Origin: an uncultured Bacteroidota bacterium | GTDB lineage: Bacteria; Bacteroidota; Bacteroidia; Bacteroidales; P3 | Assembly: GCA_902790215.1 (NCBI GenBank) | Contig: CADAQX010000001.1 | Coordinates: 1-64,000, forward strand | Length of the DNA stretch: 64,000 bases | Direction of reading: 5' to 3' | Shown here: piece by piece, positions 1 to 8,280 of the stretch | Numbering within the stretch: the stretch's first letter is position 1 | Layout of the letters: the number at the start of each line of letters is the position of its first letter | Made by a program: the position numbers and the translations under genes | The notes under the pieces: model-generated | The model's database searches: none | Told to the model about the DNA's origin: nothing | The model's input: only the letters and a program-made list of their open reading frames with translations

Positions 1-70
1 CTTTTCTGACAGACTCTTGCCGCCGCCTCACAATCCCGGTGACAGTGGAATAACTGCCCTGGCTCTATAA
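1..70 (+). other. Possible 3' end of an upstream gene (partial)
   Basis: Two plus-strand frames are open from the window edge. One stops at about 51 and the other at 68-70, and a strong terminator hairpin starts at 74. The shorter frame ends with residues LTIPVTVE, which look protein-like. So little sequence is present that neither frame can be assigned. Confidence 0.25.
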
Positions 71-73
71 AAA

Positions 74-107
74 AAGAGGGTGCCTTTTGGGACACCCTCT
101 TGTTTTT
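74..107 (+). terminator. Rho-independent terminator
   Basis: A perfect 9-bp stem, AAGAGGGTG (74-82) with CACCCTCTT (93-101), is followed by TGTTTTT. It ends whatever is transcribed into the window from the left and insulates the AT-rich module downstream. Confidence 0.8.
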
Positions 108-302
108 CGGAGTAATCGGAGGAAAGATTGCAGCTGCGAGGTGGCGTGTCTTCAAGACAACGGCAAGGTGACTAATACCGGCTCCTAGATTTCTTTTCAT
201 TCTTTTCGCGTGTATTTATTAACTAATATGATTATCCCATAGCAACTATTGACTTTTTTTTCAAAATATCAAAATATATTTTCTCATATCACTTATTATT
301 CG
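108..302. other. Intergenic region, nothing recognised
   Basis: The base composition drops sharply to AT-rich from about 190. No ORF with plausible coding content and no RNA gene is visible. The first part (100-123) resembles 2377-2400 on the far side of the following two-gene module. Confidence 0.4.
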
Positions 303-311
303 TATCTTTGC
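303..311 (+). promoter_or_regulatory. Bacteroidota -7 promoter element
   Basis: TATCTTTGC matches the TAnnTTTGC consensus and lies 22 bases before the ATPase start. Transcription would begin only a few bases before the ATG, giving a very short leader. Confidence 0.7.
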
Positions 312-333
312 ACCGAAAAACAAAAACAATAAA

Positions 334-1569
334 ATGCAGACAATCGAAATAAAAAACGTCGGGCCAATTGTATCTATAAAAATTGATCTTTCTAGATATA
401 ATGTATTTATTGGCAAACAGAGTAGTGGGAAAAGCACCATAGCAAAAATAATAAGCCATAGTCTATGGATGGAAAAAGAGGTTTGTACACACCCATATAT
501 CCCTGTTTCTGAGTACGAAGAATCCTTTTATGGAAATCTCGTGGACTTCCATAATATGAAAGGCTATTTTTCCCATCCCTTTCATTATATCAGTTATGAG
601 TCTGATTGCATATCTATTTTATACTCTCAAGAAAAATGTACAATTAGACGAAAAAACGAGGCCACAGATTATTTACGTGACAAAATATTATACATCCCAG
701 CTGAACGAAATATTGTTGTTTATTCCGATAGTATAAGTGGCGTAAATAATCTTAAAAGTTTTGCAACAGATTGGCAAAGTGCAAGAGATTATTATGACAA
801 AAAAAATAAGCAAAAAATACTTGATTTAAACGTTAAATTTTATCAAGAGAATATTGGAGGTAAAACAATAAATAAGATTGAAGGGTGGCGGGGTAAAGAG
901 AAATACGACCTGAGGCTAAGTGATGGCTCAAGTGGTTTACAATCTGTAATTCCCATAACAGCTACTGTCGATTTCTTCACAGATGAATTTTTCAATCCAC
1001 AAACAGCAGAACAGCTTCTTCTAGCAAGTGATAACTTCTCCTTTAAGAAAATTTTTGAATACTCCTCTGAAAAATATAAGAATGGTATAAAGAAGGAATC
1101 GGAATCCGCAATGAAAGGGTTTGTCAACGAACTTACCAACCTGATTGTAACACATAAAACATGTTTTGTGATTGAAGAACCAGAAATAAATCTTTTTCCA
1201 GAAACACAGGATCAACTGATTGGCTTCATTATCAATTGCTGTAATAGGAAAAAGAGAGAGCACACATTAACTATCACAACGCATAGTCCATACATCCTTT
1301 CCTCAATAAACATTTTACTACTTGCTGGATTAATACTGGAGAAAAACGAGACGAGAGAGACTCTTAATCAAATAACCAGAGGAGCAGTGATATCACCACA
1401 TGAAATATCTGTATATGCCATAGATAATGGAAAGTTGAAGTCTTTGGTAAGTAAAGAAACGGGATTGATTGATGACAATTATCTGGATTCAGCTTCGGAT
1501 ATTTTAGCAAGTAGATTCAATCATCTGTATGACTTGTACATCAAACAGCTTCGAAAGAAAAAAAATTGA
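334..1569 (+). CDS. AAA/ABC-type ATPase of a putative two-gene defence module
   Basis: This 411-residue protein has the layout of the SMC/ABC-like AAA_15/AAA_21 ATPases found in OLD, RloA, PtuA and AbiEii-type phage-defence or toxin modules. Visible motifs are Walker A GKQSSGKST at residues 27-35, IPAERN at about 121, an ABC-signature-like LSDGSSGLQS at 195-204, Walker B VIEEPEINLFP at about 279-289, and an H-loop TTHSPYIL with His316. No nuclease or TOPRIM domain is evident in this chain, so the effector is probably the partner gene. Its TGA stop lies 2 bases before the ATG of the next gene, which suggests translational coupling. Composition is AT-rich, unlike the GC-rich murF-alr gene beyond, which suggests horizontal acquisition. 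The ATPase fold is clear. The defence role is inferred from the family and the context. Confidence 0.85.
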   Translation: MQTIEIKNVGPIVSIKIDLSRYNVFIGKQSSGKSTIAKIISHSLWMEKEVCTHPYIPVSEYEESFYGNLVDFHNMKGYFSHPFHYISYESDCISILYSQEKCTIRRKNEATDYLRDKILYIPAERNIVVYSDSISGVNNLKSFATDWQSARDYYDKKNKQKILDLNVKFYQENIGGKTINKIEGWRGKEKYDLRLSDGSSGLQSVIPITATVDFFTDEFFNPQTAEQLLLASDNFSFKKIFEYSSEKYKNGIKKESESAMKGFVNELTNLIVTHKTCFVIEEPEINLFPETQDQLIGFIINCCNRKKREHTLTITTHSPYILSSINILLLAGLILEKNETRETLNQITRGAVISPHEISVYAIDNGKLKSLVSKETGLIDDNYLDSASDILASRFNHLYDLYIKQLRKKKN

Positions 1570-1571
1570 AT

Positions 1572-2099
1572 ATGAATTTATCACAAATAATACAAGCACT
1601 AAATGGAGCATATCCTAATGTGCAGAATTATTTAAAACAATCATCCCAATCCGAGCGTATTATTGACACAGATAAGGGATGCTCGGAATTTACAACAGAC
1701 TTTACCTTGTCTGGATTTGATGTGAAAAACAAATCGAGAATCCCTTTTTGTTTACTTCAAATAGATAACAAACTAATTGTGGCACATAAAGGTGGTCAAT
1801 GCGATTGCGCTTTTTTCTATGACGATAACTTTAATCTTTTAGAGTTTAAAACCAATGCATTTTCACAAAAAAACGTTTCCCAAAACTATAAGAAAGCTAT
1901 AAATCAATTACACAACACTATCAAGATTCTATTAAATAAAAAAATTGATATTTTAAAAATGGCATCAAATGTTGAAGCTCATATTTGTTTCAACAACTCA
2001 TATCCTAGAAAAAAAGCAAGTGAAATGAGTCGGTCTATTTCATTCGCAAATAAAACAGGTGTAAAATTATCGTTTGAAAATCAAAAAATAATTCCATAA
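1572..2099 (+). CDS. Small protein with a PD-(D/E)xK-nuclease-like motif
   Basis: The protein has 175 residues from the ATG at 1572. A TTG at 1566 would add two residues and overlap the ATPase stop. The central part reads GGQCDCAFFYDDNFNLLEFK, giving Asp78, Glu91 and Lys93. This D-x12-E-x-K spacing, on what look like two beta strands and followed by a helix with QNYKKAINQL, is typical of the PD-(D/E)xK nuclease core. No signal peptide or membrane segment is present, so it should be cytoplasmic. It shares the promoter of the ATPase gene and its AT-rich composition, and terminators follow at 2349 and 2406. The nuclease assignment rests only on the motif pattern. It could instead be a degenerate, non-catalytic relative. 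I recognise no named family. Confidence 0.7.
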   Translation: MNLSQIIQALNGAYPNVQNYLKQSSQSERIIDTDKGCSEFTTDFTLSGFDVKNKSRIPFCLLQIDNKLIVAHKGGQCDCAFFYDDNFNLLEFKTNAFSQKNVSQNYKKAINQLHNTIKILLNKKIDILKMASNVEAHICFNNSYPRKKASEMSRSISFANKTGVKLSFENQKIIP

Positions 2100-2153
2100 A
2101 CAATATCGTTCAAATATTAGGAACAAATTATCGCCAGAGTCTCAATAAACTCT

Positions 2154-2332
2154 AATCGGTCATTAGGCCGACTTTTAAATCAATCTCGTTTTTTAGGTCA
2201 ATGCCATATCAGCATTTCCTTCGGCATCTTGTCCCCATCGTTGTCTCGCCGTAGCTCGCAACGCCTTCGCCAGCGATGAGGCCAATCTGCTCGAAACAAA
2301 TGCTAATCTGACATAAACCCTAATGACCGATT
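2154..2332 (+). mobile_element. MITE-like element, copy 1 (14-bp terminal inverted repeats)
   Basis: The 179-bp element begins AATCGGTCATTAGG and ends with the exact reverse complement CCTAATGACCGATT. It has no ORF. A second, longer copy lies inverted at 32552-32805, and a fragment of one end is at 19751-19774. The internal sequences align well apart from a block of about 65-70 bp present only in the second copy. With inverted termini, no transposase and more than one copy, it looks like a non-autonomous mobile repeat. Confidence 0.7.
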
Positions 2333-2348
2333 GGGTTAACACTATTAG

Positions 2349-2385
2349 AATCCCCGCCGACTGGAGTCGGCGGGGATTGTTTTTC
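2349..2385 (+). terminator. Strong rho-independent terminator
   Basis: A 14-bp stem (2349-2362 with 2365-2378, core CCCCGCCGACT with AGTCGGCGGGG) is followed by TTTTT. It lies after the ATPase-nuclease module and the MITE-like element. Confidence 0.8.
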
Positions 2386-2405
2386 GGAGTGTTCGGAGTA
2401 TTCGG

Positions 2406-2432
2406 AAAAATCGGAGTACTCCGATTTTTTTG
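2406..2432. terminator. Bidirectional terminator hairpin
   Basis: The near-perfect palindrome AAAAATCGGAGTACTCCGAT is followed by T residues and preceded by A residues, so it can act on both strands. It stands between the plus-strand module and the 3' end of the minus-strand murF-alr gene. Confidence 0.65.
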
Positions 2433-2473
2433 TTGCAGTTGCTACAGTGCTACAGTTCGTTTTTATGCTTTTG

Positions 2474-4972
2474 CTATTCTTGGTAGTAGATTCGCTTGAC
2501 GCGGGGGGAGACGCTGGTGAGGATTTCGTAGGGGATGGTGCCGGCGGAGCGGGCTATCTGCTGCAGGAGGGTGGCGTCGCCGAAGATGGTCACTTCGTCG
2601 TCCTCGGCGCAATCGACTCCGGTGACGTCGAGGAAGCACATGTCCATGCAGATGTGGCCGATGACGGGCACAAGCCGGCCGTTGACGATCACCTGGGCGT
2701 TGCCGTTGCCCAGATGGCGGTTGAGGCCGTCGGCATAGCCGATGGAGGCGATGGCGATGCGCGAGGGGCGCTGCGCCACCCACGCGCGGTTGTAGCCCAC
2801 GCTGTCGCCCTGCGGGATGTCTTTGAGCTGCGAGATGCGGGTTTTGAGGGTGCTGACGGGCTTGAGGCGGCTCTGCACGGCGGGCTGGGGCGAAAGGCCG
2901 TAGAGGCCTATGCCGAGACGCACCATGTCGTATTGCGCTTCGGGGAACCGCTCGATGCCGGAGGAGTTGAGTATGTGGAGCAAGATGTCGCTTTTGCGGA
3001 GGGAGTTGCGCAGAGTGTTGGCCCACAAGCCGAACCGCTCGAGCTGCAGGCGGGTGAAGTCGTCGGCCGCGGGGTCGTCGGCGCAGGCCAGATGGGAGAA
3101 GATGGAGCGCACGGCGAGGGGGCAGTCGGGATTGTTGAGCCGCCGGGCCAGCTCGTCGAGGTCGGTCTGGGCAAAGCCGAGCCGATGCATGCCGGTGTCG
3201 AGCTCGATGTGGACGGGCACGGACTCCTCCTGTTTTCCGAAGGAGCGCACGGCGTCGGAGAAGAGGTCGAGGATGCGGAAACTGTAGATGTCGGGTTCGA
3301 GGCGGTAGCGGATGATGTCGGCAAAGCTCTCCTCCTCGGGGTTCATGACCATGATGGGGAGGGTGATGCCGTTGCGGCGCAGATCGACGCCCTCGTCGCT
3401 ATAGGCCACGGTGAGGTAATCGACATGGTTGTATTGCAGGATGCCGGCCACCTCGGCCTTGCCGGCGCCGTAGGAGGCTGCCTTGACCATTGCCATGAGG
3501 CGGGTGCGGGGACGGATGAGGGAGCGGTAGTAGTTGAGGTTGGAAACGAGGTTGTCGAGGTTGACCTCCATGACGGTTTGGTGCGATTTGCGCTGAAGGA
3601 GGCGGGCGATGTCCTCGAAATGGAAGCGGCGGGCGCCTTTGAGCAGGATGGTCTCGTCGTTGAAACGGTCGATGTCGTACTGGCGGATGAAGTCTTCGGT
3701 GGTGTTGAAGAAGGCGGCATCGAGGCCGGAGAAGAGGTTGCGGTTGCGTTCAAGGGCTTCGCCTATGCCGATGAAGCGGCCGATGCCGTGGGAGGCCACA
3801 AGGGCGGCCACCTGGGCGTAGAGGTCGGCCTCGGGGATTCCGGACTGGAGTATGTCGCTTATGATAAGTGATTTGCGGCTGTGCTGGCGTTCCTGCTGCA
3901 CGTAGTCGAGGGCAATGGCGAGCGAGTCGAGGTCGAGGCTGTAGCTGTCGTTGACCAGCAGGCTGTTGTTGAGGGCCTCGTTCATCTCGAGGCGCATGGC
4001 GATGGGCGTGAGGTGCAGGCAGCGGCGGGCAATGGTGTCGTTGTCGTAGCCGAGGAGGCAGAGGAGGGTGATGCAGTGGAGGGCGTTCTCGGTGGAGGCG
4101 CGGTCGGTGAAGGGGATGTCGAGCGTGAGCGGATTGCCTTCGCGCAGGAGGTGGAGGGTTGTGGCGGTGTCGTGCACGTTGGCGGAAAGGAGCTGCACGG
4201 GGTTGTCGGCTCCATGGCCCCAGGTATAGCGGCGGATGGAGCGGAAGGCCTCCTGCGACACGACGGCGGAGTGGATGTCCTTGTGGTCGGTGCAATAGAC
4301 GAGCGTCTGGCAGTGGGTGAAGAGCTGTAGTTTCTCGGCAATCTTCTGGGTGCGGGTGAGGAAATTCTCGTCGTGGGCCTGCCCGATGTTGGTAAAGATG
4401 CCGATGGTGGGGTTGATGACCTGCCGCAGGCGGTCCATCTCGCCGGGCTCGGAGATGCCGGCCTCGAAGACGGCCAGCTCGTCGGTGTCGTCCATCTGCC
4501 ACACGGAGAGGGGCACACCTATCTGGGAGTTGTAGCTGCGGGGGCTGGAGACGGTTTTGCAGTCGTCGGAGACCATCTGCACAATCCAGTCTTTGACGAT
4601 GGTCTTGCCGTTGCTGCCGGTGATGCCCACCACGGGGATGCTGAAGCGGGCGCGCCGTGCGGCAACAATCTGCTGGAGGGCGACGACGACGTCTTTGACA
4701 AACCAGAAGTTGGCTCCGGTGCAGAGAGAGAACTGCTGGAGGTGTTCTTCGGTGGCATCGTTGGGGACGACGAAGTTGCGCACACCGCGCAGATAGAGGT
4801 CATAGACATAGCGGCTGCCTGTGTTGCGCTTGGTGGGGATGGCAAAGAAGAGGCAGCGAGCGGGGTCGCCAGAGCGGCGGCTGTCGGTAAGGAGCTGGTC
4901 GATGTCGAAGTCGTCGGAGCAGACATGTGCTCCGGCACCCTTGAGGATGGATGTTATTTCGCTTGGTTTCAA
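2474..4972 (-). CDS. murF-alr: Bifunctional MurF ligase / alanine racemase
   Basis: This 832-residue fusion is a known Bacteroidota arrangement. The N-terminal half is UDP-N-acetylmuramoyl-tripeptide--D-alanyl-D-alanine ligase, with the ATP-binding loop GITGSNGKT at residues 116-124. The C-terminal half, from about residue 465, is a PLP-dependent alanine racemase with the lysine motif AMVKAASYG. Together they would make D-alanine and join D-Ala-D-Ala to the peptidoglycan precursor in the cytoplasm. The start appears to be TTG at 4972-4970: no in-frame ATG occurs before the conserved LLTDSR motif. This TTG overlaps the stop of the upstream DUF2851 gene, so the two are probably translated together. 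The ligase half looks intact, and family assignment of both halves is secure. Confidence 0.93.
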   Translation of the reverse strand: MKPSEITSILKGAGAHVCSDDFDIDQLLTDSRRSGDPARCLFFAIPTKRNTGSRYVYDLYLRGVRNFVVPNDATEEHLQQFSLCTGANFWFVKDVVVALQQIVAARRARFSIPVVGITGSNGKTIVKDWIVQMVSDDCKTVSSPRSYNSQIGVPLSVWQMDDTDELAVFEAGISEPGEMDRLRQVINPTIGIFTNIGQAHDENFLTRTQKIAEKLQLFTHCQTLVYCTDHKDIHSAVVSQEAFRSIRRYTWGHGADNPVQLLSANVHDTATTLHLLREGNPLTLDIPFTDRASTENALHCITLLCLLGYDNDTIARRCLHLTPIAMRLEMNEALNNSLLVNDSYSLDLDSLAIALDYVQQERQHSRKSLIISDILQSGIPEADLYAQVAALVASHGIGRFIGIGEALERNRNLFSGLDAAFFNTTEDFIRQYDIDRFNDETILLKGARRFHFEDIARLLQRKSHQTVMEVNLDNLVSNLNYYRSLIRPRTRLMAMVKAASYGAGKAEVAGILQYNHVDYLTVAYSDEGVDLRRNGITLPIMVMNPEEESFADIIRYRLEPDIYSFRILDLFSDAVRSFGKQEESVPVHIELDTGMHRLGFAQTDLDELARRLNNPDCPLAVRSIFSHLACADDPAADDFTRLQLERFGLWANTLRNSLRKSDILLHILNSSGIERFPEAQYDMVRLGIGLYGLSPQPAVQSRLKPVSTLKTRISQLKDIPQGDSVGYNRAWVAQRPSRIAIASIGYADGLNRHLGNGNAQVIVNGRLVPVIGHICMDMCFLDVTGVDCAEDDEVTIFGDATLLQQIARSAGTIPYEILTSVSPRVKRIYYQE

Positions 4973-6252
4973 TTTGTGATGATTTTATATCCTATGCGGC
5001 AGTGGAGGCAGTCGCGGTGGCTGCAGTAGGCGTTGCTGAGCTGGAGCAGCGCCTGGCTGCGGGCGGCATCGTCGGCTTTGATTCCGACGGCGTTCCACTG
5101 ACGGATGATTCGGTTGTTTTCGGGGCGCATCTGGTGAAGGAGGTCAACGGCGCGGTCTTTGCAGGACTGCTGCCCGTGGCGGTTGCCATATTCATAGAGC
5201 AGGGGTATCCAGGCGTTGATGATGAGCAGGTCGATGAAGGAACGGCCCACGCGCTTGGTCTTGCCCGGCGAGGGGGTGTCGAAACGGAAGTGGTTGTCCC
5301 AGTAGGGCGCGGCGGCCACATCGAAGAGCTGCTGCAGGTCGGCGACCGATGTGGTATCGACGAGTCGGCTGAACAGGTTGCGGGAGCGGCACACGAGCTG
5401 TGCGAACTGGCTGATGCGGACGGTGGGGAAGGCATAGGGGCGCAGCCGGAAGAATTTCCACAGATGGGCGGATACGGGCGTGAGCCCTGCACCCTGCCGC
5501 AAAGCCTCGTAGTCGGCCTGGAGCTGGCGGGGGTATTCGTCGGCGAAGTAGCCCTGCAGCAGCCCCGCCTGCCCCATGAGGAGGGCCTCGATGCGCTGGG
5601 GACGGTCGCGCCAGCGGGCAAGGAGGTTCATGTCGGTGGATTTGGCCAGCAGCTCGAAGGGGAAACTGTTGGTCTTGCCCCCGAAATAGTGAGCCAGCAG
5701 CCAGTAGCAGCATTGCTCCCAGTTGCCGTGACTCTCGTCGAGAAGGCGCTGCACGGTGTCGCATTTCCGCTCCAGCCGCTCGAGCAGCAGGCGGTCGAGG
5801 GTGCTGTCGAGATAGAGCTTGGGGACGGCCGCGAGGCGGTCGGCACAGGGTATGGCCACCGTTGTGGGAGGCGACACCAGCGCCTCGTAGTTGTTAAGGA
5901 CGAGGTCGGGGATATATTTTTTCAGCTCGATGGTCGGGAGGGTGTGGCAGTTCTGGAGCGTGACGGGGGTGTCGTTGTCATACACCACATGGAGCACCAC
6001 GTTGTCGTAGGCACGGTTGTTGCTGTGGTGGTGGCGGTTCCAGTCGGAGGCGAGCACATGCACCTCGATGTTTCCCACCCAGAGGGTCTCCCCTATCCTG
6101 ACACGCGCGTCGAAGAAGTCGGGGCCGGCATCGGTGTTGAGCAGTCCCGGCCGCTCGACCAATACCTCCTGCCCGTCGGCCGTGTGCAGAGAACCCTCCA
6201 GCAACTGGTGTTGCCATATATACTGCAGCAGGTTTTCTGTCATTCGCGGCAT
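4969..6252 (-). CDS. DUF2851 family protein
   Basis: A 427-residue cytoplasmic protein typical of Bacteroidota. The N-terminal pattern, with LLQYIWQHQLL, then LNTDAGPDFFDARV and GNIEVHV, is characteristic of DUF2851, whose members resemble restriction-endonuclease-fold proteins but have no settled function. The C-terminus carries several cysteines (SHRDCLHCRIGYK), a possible metal site. Its stop overlaps the start of murF-alr by a few bases, so the two form an operon. Length is normal for the family. The family call is firm. The function is unknown. Confidence 0.85.
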   Translation of the reverse strand: MPRMTENLLQYIWQHQLLEGSLHTADGQEVLVERPGLLNTDAGPDFFDARVRIGETLWVGNIEVHVLASDWNRHHHSNNRAYDNVVLHVVYDNDTPVTLQNCHTLPTIELKKYIPDLVLNNYEALVSPPTTVAIPCADRLAAVPKLYLDSTLDRLLLERLERKCDTVQRLLDESHGNWEQCCYWLLAHYFGGKTNSFPFELLAKSTDMNLLARWRDRPQRIEALLMGQAGLLQGYFADEYPRQLQADYEALRQGAGLTPVSAHLWKFFRLRPYAFPTVRISQFAQLVCRSRNLFSRLVDTTSVADLQQLFDVAAAPYWDNHFRFDTPSPGKTKRVGRSFIDLLIINAWIPLLYEYGNRHGQQSCKDRAVDLLHQMRPENNRIIRQWNAVGIKADDAARSQALLQLSNAYCSHRDCLHCRIGYKIITN

Positions 6253-6261
6253 AGCGGGATA

Positions 6262-6360
6262 GAGGAATGCGTTAATTCGTTAATGTGGGAATGCGTTAAT
6301 TCGTTAGTGCGTTATTGCGTTATTGCGTTATTGCGGGAATCGATTTACGATTTACACATT
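6262..6360. repeat. Intergenic word array (GTTAATTCG / GCGTTATT)
   Basis: Degenerate tandem copies of GCGTTAATTCGTTA and GCGTTATT run up to the 3' end of dnaJ, ending with ATTTACGATTTACACATTC. It belongs to the class of short intergenic word arrays seen also at 38495, 45240, 46950, 49853, 55290 and 58818, with different words at each place. Confidence 0.6.
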
Positions 6361-6370
6361 CCCGATTATG

Positions 6371-7522
6371 TTAGTTGAAGAGGTCTTTCATCTTGTCGAA
6401 GAAACCGCGCTCCGACTTGGAGGGGCTGGGCTGGAAGTTGGGGGACTTGTCGAGCTGGGCAAGCATCTCCTTTTCTTCGCGCGAAAGGCTCTTGGGCACC
6501 CACACGTTGATGCTCACCAGCAGGTCGCCACGGCCGTAGCCGTTGACATCGGGGAGCCCCTTGCCTTTGAGGCGAAGCACCTTGCCCGAAGGGGTTCCGG
6601 CATCTATCTTCACTTTCACCCTGCCCGAGAGCGTGGGTATCTCGATGCTGGCACCCATAGCGGCCTGGGCAAAGGTGATGAAGGCGTTGTAGTAGAGGTT
6701 GGTTTCCTGACGCTCGAAGGTGTCGTGGGGGATTTCCTCCACCAGGATAATCAAATCGCCGGGGACGCCGCCGCGCGGGGCTGCATTGCCTTTGCCGCTC
6801 ATGGAGAGCTGCATGCCGTCATAGACACCGGCGGGGATGTTGATGGTGATGACCTCCTCGGAACGGACGATGCCCTCGCCGTTGCAATCGTGGCACTTGT
6901 CCTTGATGATGCGCCCTTCGCCGCCGCAATGGGAGCAGACGCTCTGGGTCTGCATCTGGCCCAGCAGGGTGCGGCGCACCTCGGTCACCACACCTGTTCC
7001 GTGACAATGGGGACAGACGTCGTAGTTGTTATTGCGGGCTCCCGTGCCGCCACAGGTCTTGCAGGGCACATATTTGGCCACTTTTATCTTCTTTTCGCAG
7101 CCTTTGTCAATCTCCTCGAGGGTGAGCTTCACCTTGATGCGCAGATTGCTTCCACGCATGGTGGCGCGCCGATGCCCCTGCTGCCCACGGCCAAAACCTC
7201 CGAATCCCGTGAAACCGCCACCGCCGAAGAAGTCGCTGAACAGGTCGCCGAACTGCGAGAATATGTCGTTCATATTCATGTTGCTGGCGCCACCGCCCTC
7301 GAAGGCAGCGTGGCCGAACTGGTCGTATTTTGCCTTTTTGTCAGGGTTGCTCAGCACATCGTAGGCCTCGGCAGCCTCCTTGAACTTCTCCTCAGCCTCT
7401 TTGTCGCCGGGATTGCGGTCGGGATGGTACTGCAAGGCCAGTTTGCGGTAGGCTTTCTTCAACTCATCGGGAGTGGCGTTCTTGCTCACTCCAAGCACTT
7501 CGTAGTAATCTCTCTTTGCCAT
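6371..7522 (-). CDS. dnaJ: Chaperone protein DnaJ
   Basis: A full-length 383-residue DnaJ (Hsp40), the co-chaperone that stimulates DnaK ATP hydrolysis and delivers unfolded clients. The J domain occupies about residues 1-70 with the HPD motif in [11 protein letters not shown] Gly/Phe-rich linker follows ([14 protein letters not shown]), then four CxxCxGxG zinc-binding repeats ([32 protein letters not shown]), then the C-terminal substrate-binding domains. It lies 48 bases downstream of grpE on the same strand, the usual grpE-dnaJ arrangement. dnaK is not in the window. No CIRCE-like operator was noticed. Confidence 0.97.
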   Translation of the reverse strand: MAKRDYYEVLGVSKNATPDELKKAYRKLALQYHPDRNPGDKEAEEKFKEAAEAYDVLSNPDKKAKYDQFGHAAFEGGGASNMNMNDIFSQFGDLFSDFFGGGGFTGFGGFGRGQQGHRRATMRGSNLRIKVKLTLEEIDKGCEKKIKVAKYVPCKTCGGTGARNNNYDVCPHCHGTGVVTEVRRTLLGQMQTQSVCSHCGGEGRIIKDKCHDCNGEGIVRSEEVITINIPAGVYDGMQLSMSGKGNAAPRGGVPGDLIILVEEIPHDTFERQETNLYYNAFITFAQAAMGASIEIPTLSGRVKVKIDAGTPSGKVLRLKGKGLPDVNGYGRGDLLVSINVWVPKSLSREEKEMLAQLDKSPNFQPSPSKSERGFFDKMKDLFN

Positions 7523-7570
7523 AGTTTCAAGGTCTTTAGATTCTGTATAACGTGTTGCAGGAAAAAGCGG

Positions 7571-8170
7571 TTAGATGGCCACCACCACCTTGGCGTAGCG
7601 CAGCACCTTGGAGTTGAGGTAGTAGCCCTTTTCCACCACATCGACAACGGTGCCTTTCTGGCTTTCCTCGGCTGCGGGGAACTGGGTGACGGCCTCGTGG
7701 AGGTTCTCGTCGAATTTGGTTCCCTTGGCCTCGATGGGCGAAAGGCCTTTCTGCGAAAGGATGTTCATCAGTTTGTTGTAAATCAGCTGAACGCCCTCTT
7801 TTGCGCTGTCGTCGTCGGCCATAGAGGCGAGGGCTCTTTCCATATCATCCACCACAGGCAGGATGGCTTTAATCATGTCCTTGCTGCCGTTGATGATGAG
7901 GTCGGCTTTCTCGGTATTGGTGCGCTTGCGGTAGTTCTCGTACTCGGAATAGAGGCGTACATACTTGTCGTTCATCTCGGCAAGCTTCTCCCCCATTTCC
8001 TGCACTTTCTGCTCATGATCACCGTGGCGGTCATGACGTTTGCGACGCTCTTTGCGGGATTCTTTCTCCTCAGTCTTCGACTGCTCTGCCTGGGTTTCGG
8101 CCTGCGTGTCGGCACAAGCCTCGGCTGTCATATCTTGTTCTTTCTCTAATTCTTTTTCTTCTTGAGACAT
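7571..8170 (-). CDS. grpE: Nucleotide exchange factor GrpE
   Basis: This 199-residue GrpE releases ADP from DnaK. A long, highly charged N-terminal half gives the expected dimeric coiled coil. The C-terminal beta domain is recognised by GTKFDENLHEAVTQ and GYYLNSKVLRYAKVVV. It is followed closely by dnaJ. The charged N-terminal extension rich in Glu, Lys and Gln is common in Bacteroidota GrpE proteins. No promoter matching TAnnTTTGC stood out immediately upstream; a small inverted repeat CGGGATGTCCATCCCG occurs at 8211-8226 between this gene and the OstA-like gene. Confidence 0.96.
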   Translation of the reverse strand: MSQEEKELEKEQDMTAEACADTQAETQAEQSKTEEKESRKERRKRHDRHGDHEQKVQEMGEKLAEMNDKYVRLYSEYENYRKRTNTEKADLIINGSKDMIKAILPVVDDMERALASMADDDSAKEGVQLIYNKLMNILSQKGLSPIEAKGTKFDENLHEAVTQFPAAEESQKGTVVDVVEKGYYLNSKVLRYAKVVVAI

Positions 8171-8280
8171 ATCTATTATTGATTTAATTACACTTAACTA
8201 ATATTTTGCCCGGGATGTCCATCCCGCGGCGTATTCCTTTACATCAAACTAAATGCCACAGGCGCCGCACTGACATTTTG

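Noticed and set aside
2154..2332. Complete insertion sequence
   Set aside because: It has terminal inverted repeats but only 179 bp and no transposase frame, so it can only be a non-autonomous element.
2447..3871. Long plus-strand open frame opposite murF-alr
   Set aside because: It is antisense to a gene with clear MurF and alanine racemase motifs. Long open antisense frames are common in GC-rich genes, and its composition (rich in Gly, Val, Asp and Glu) resembles no protein.
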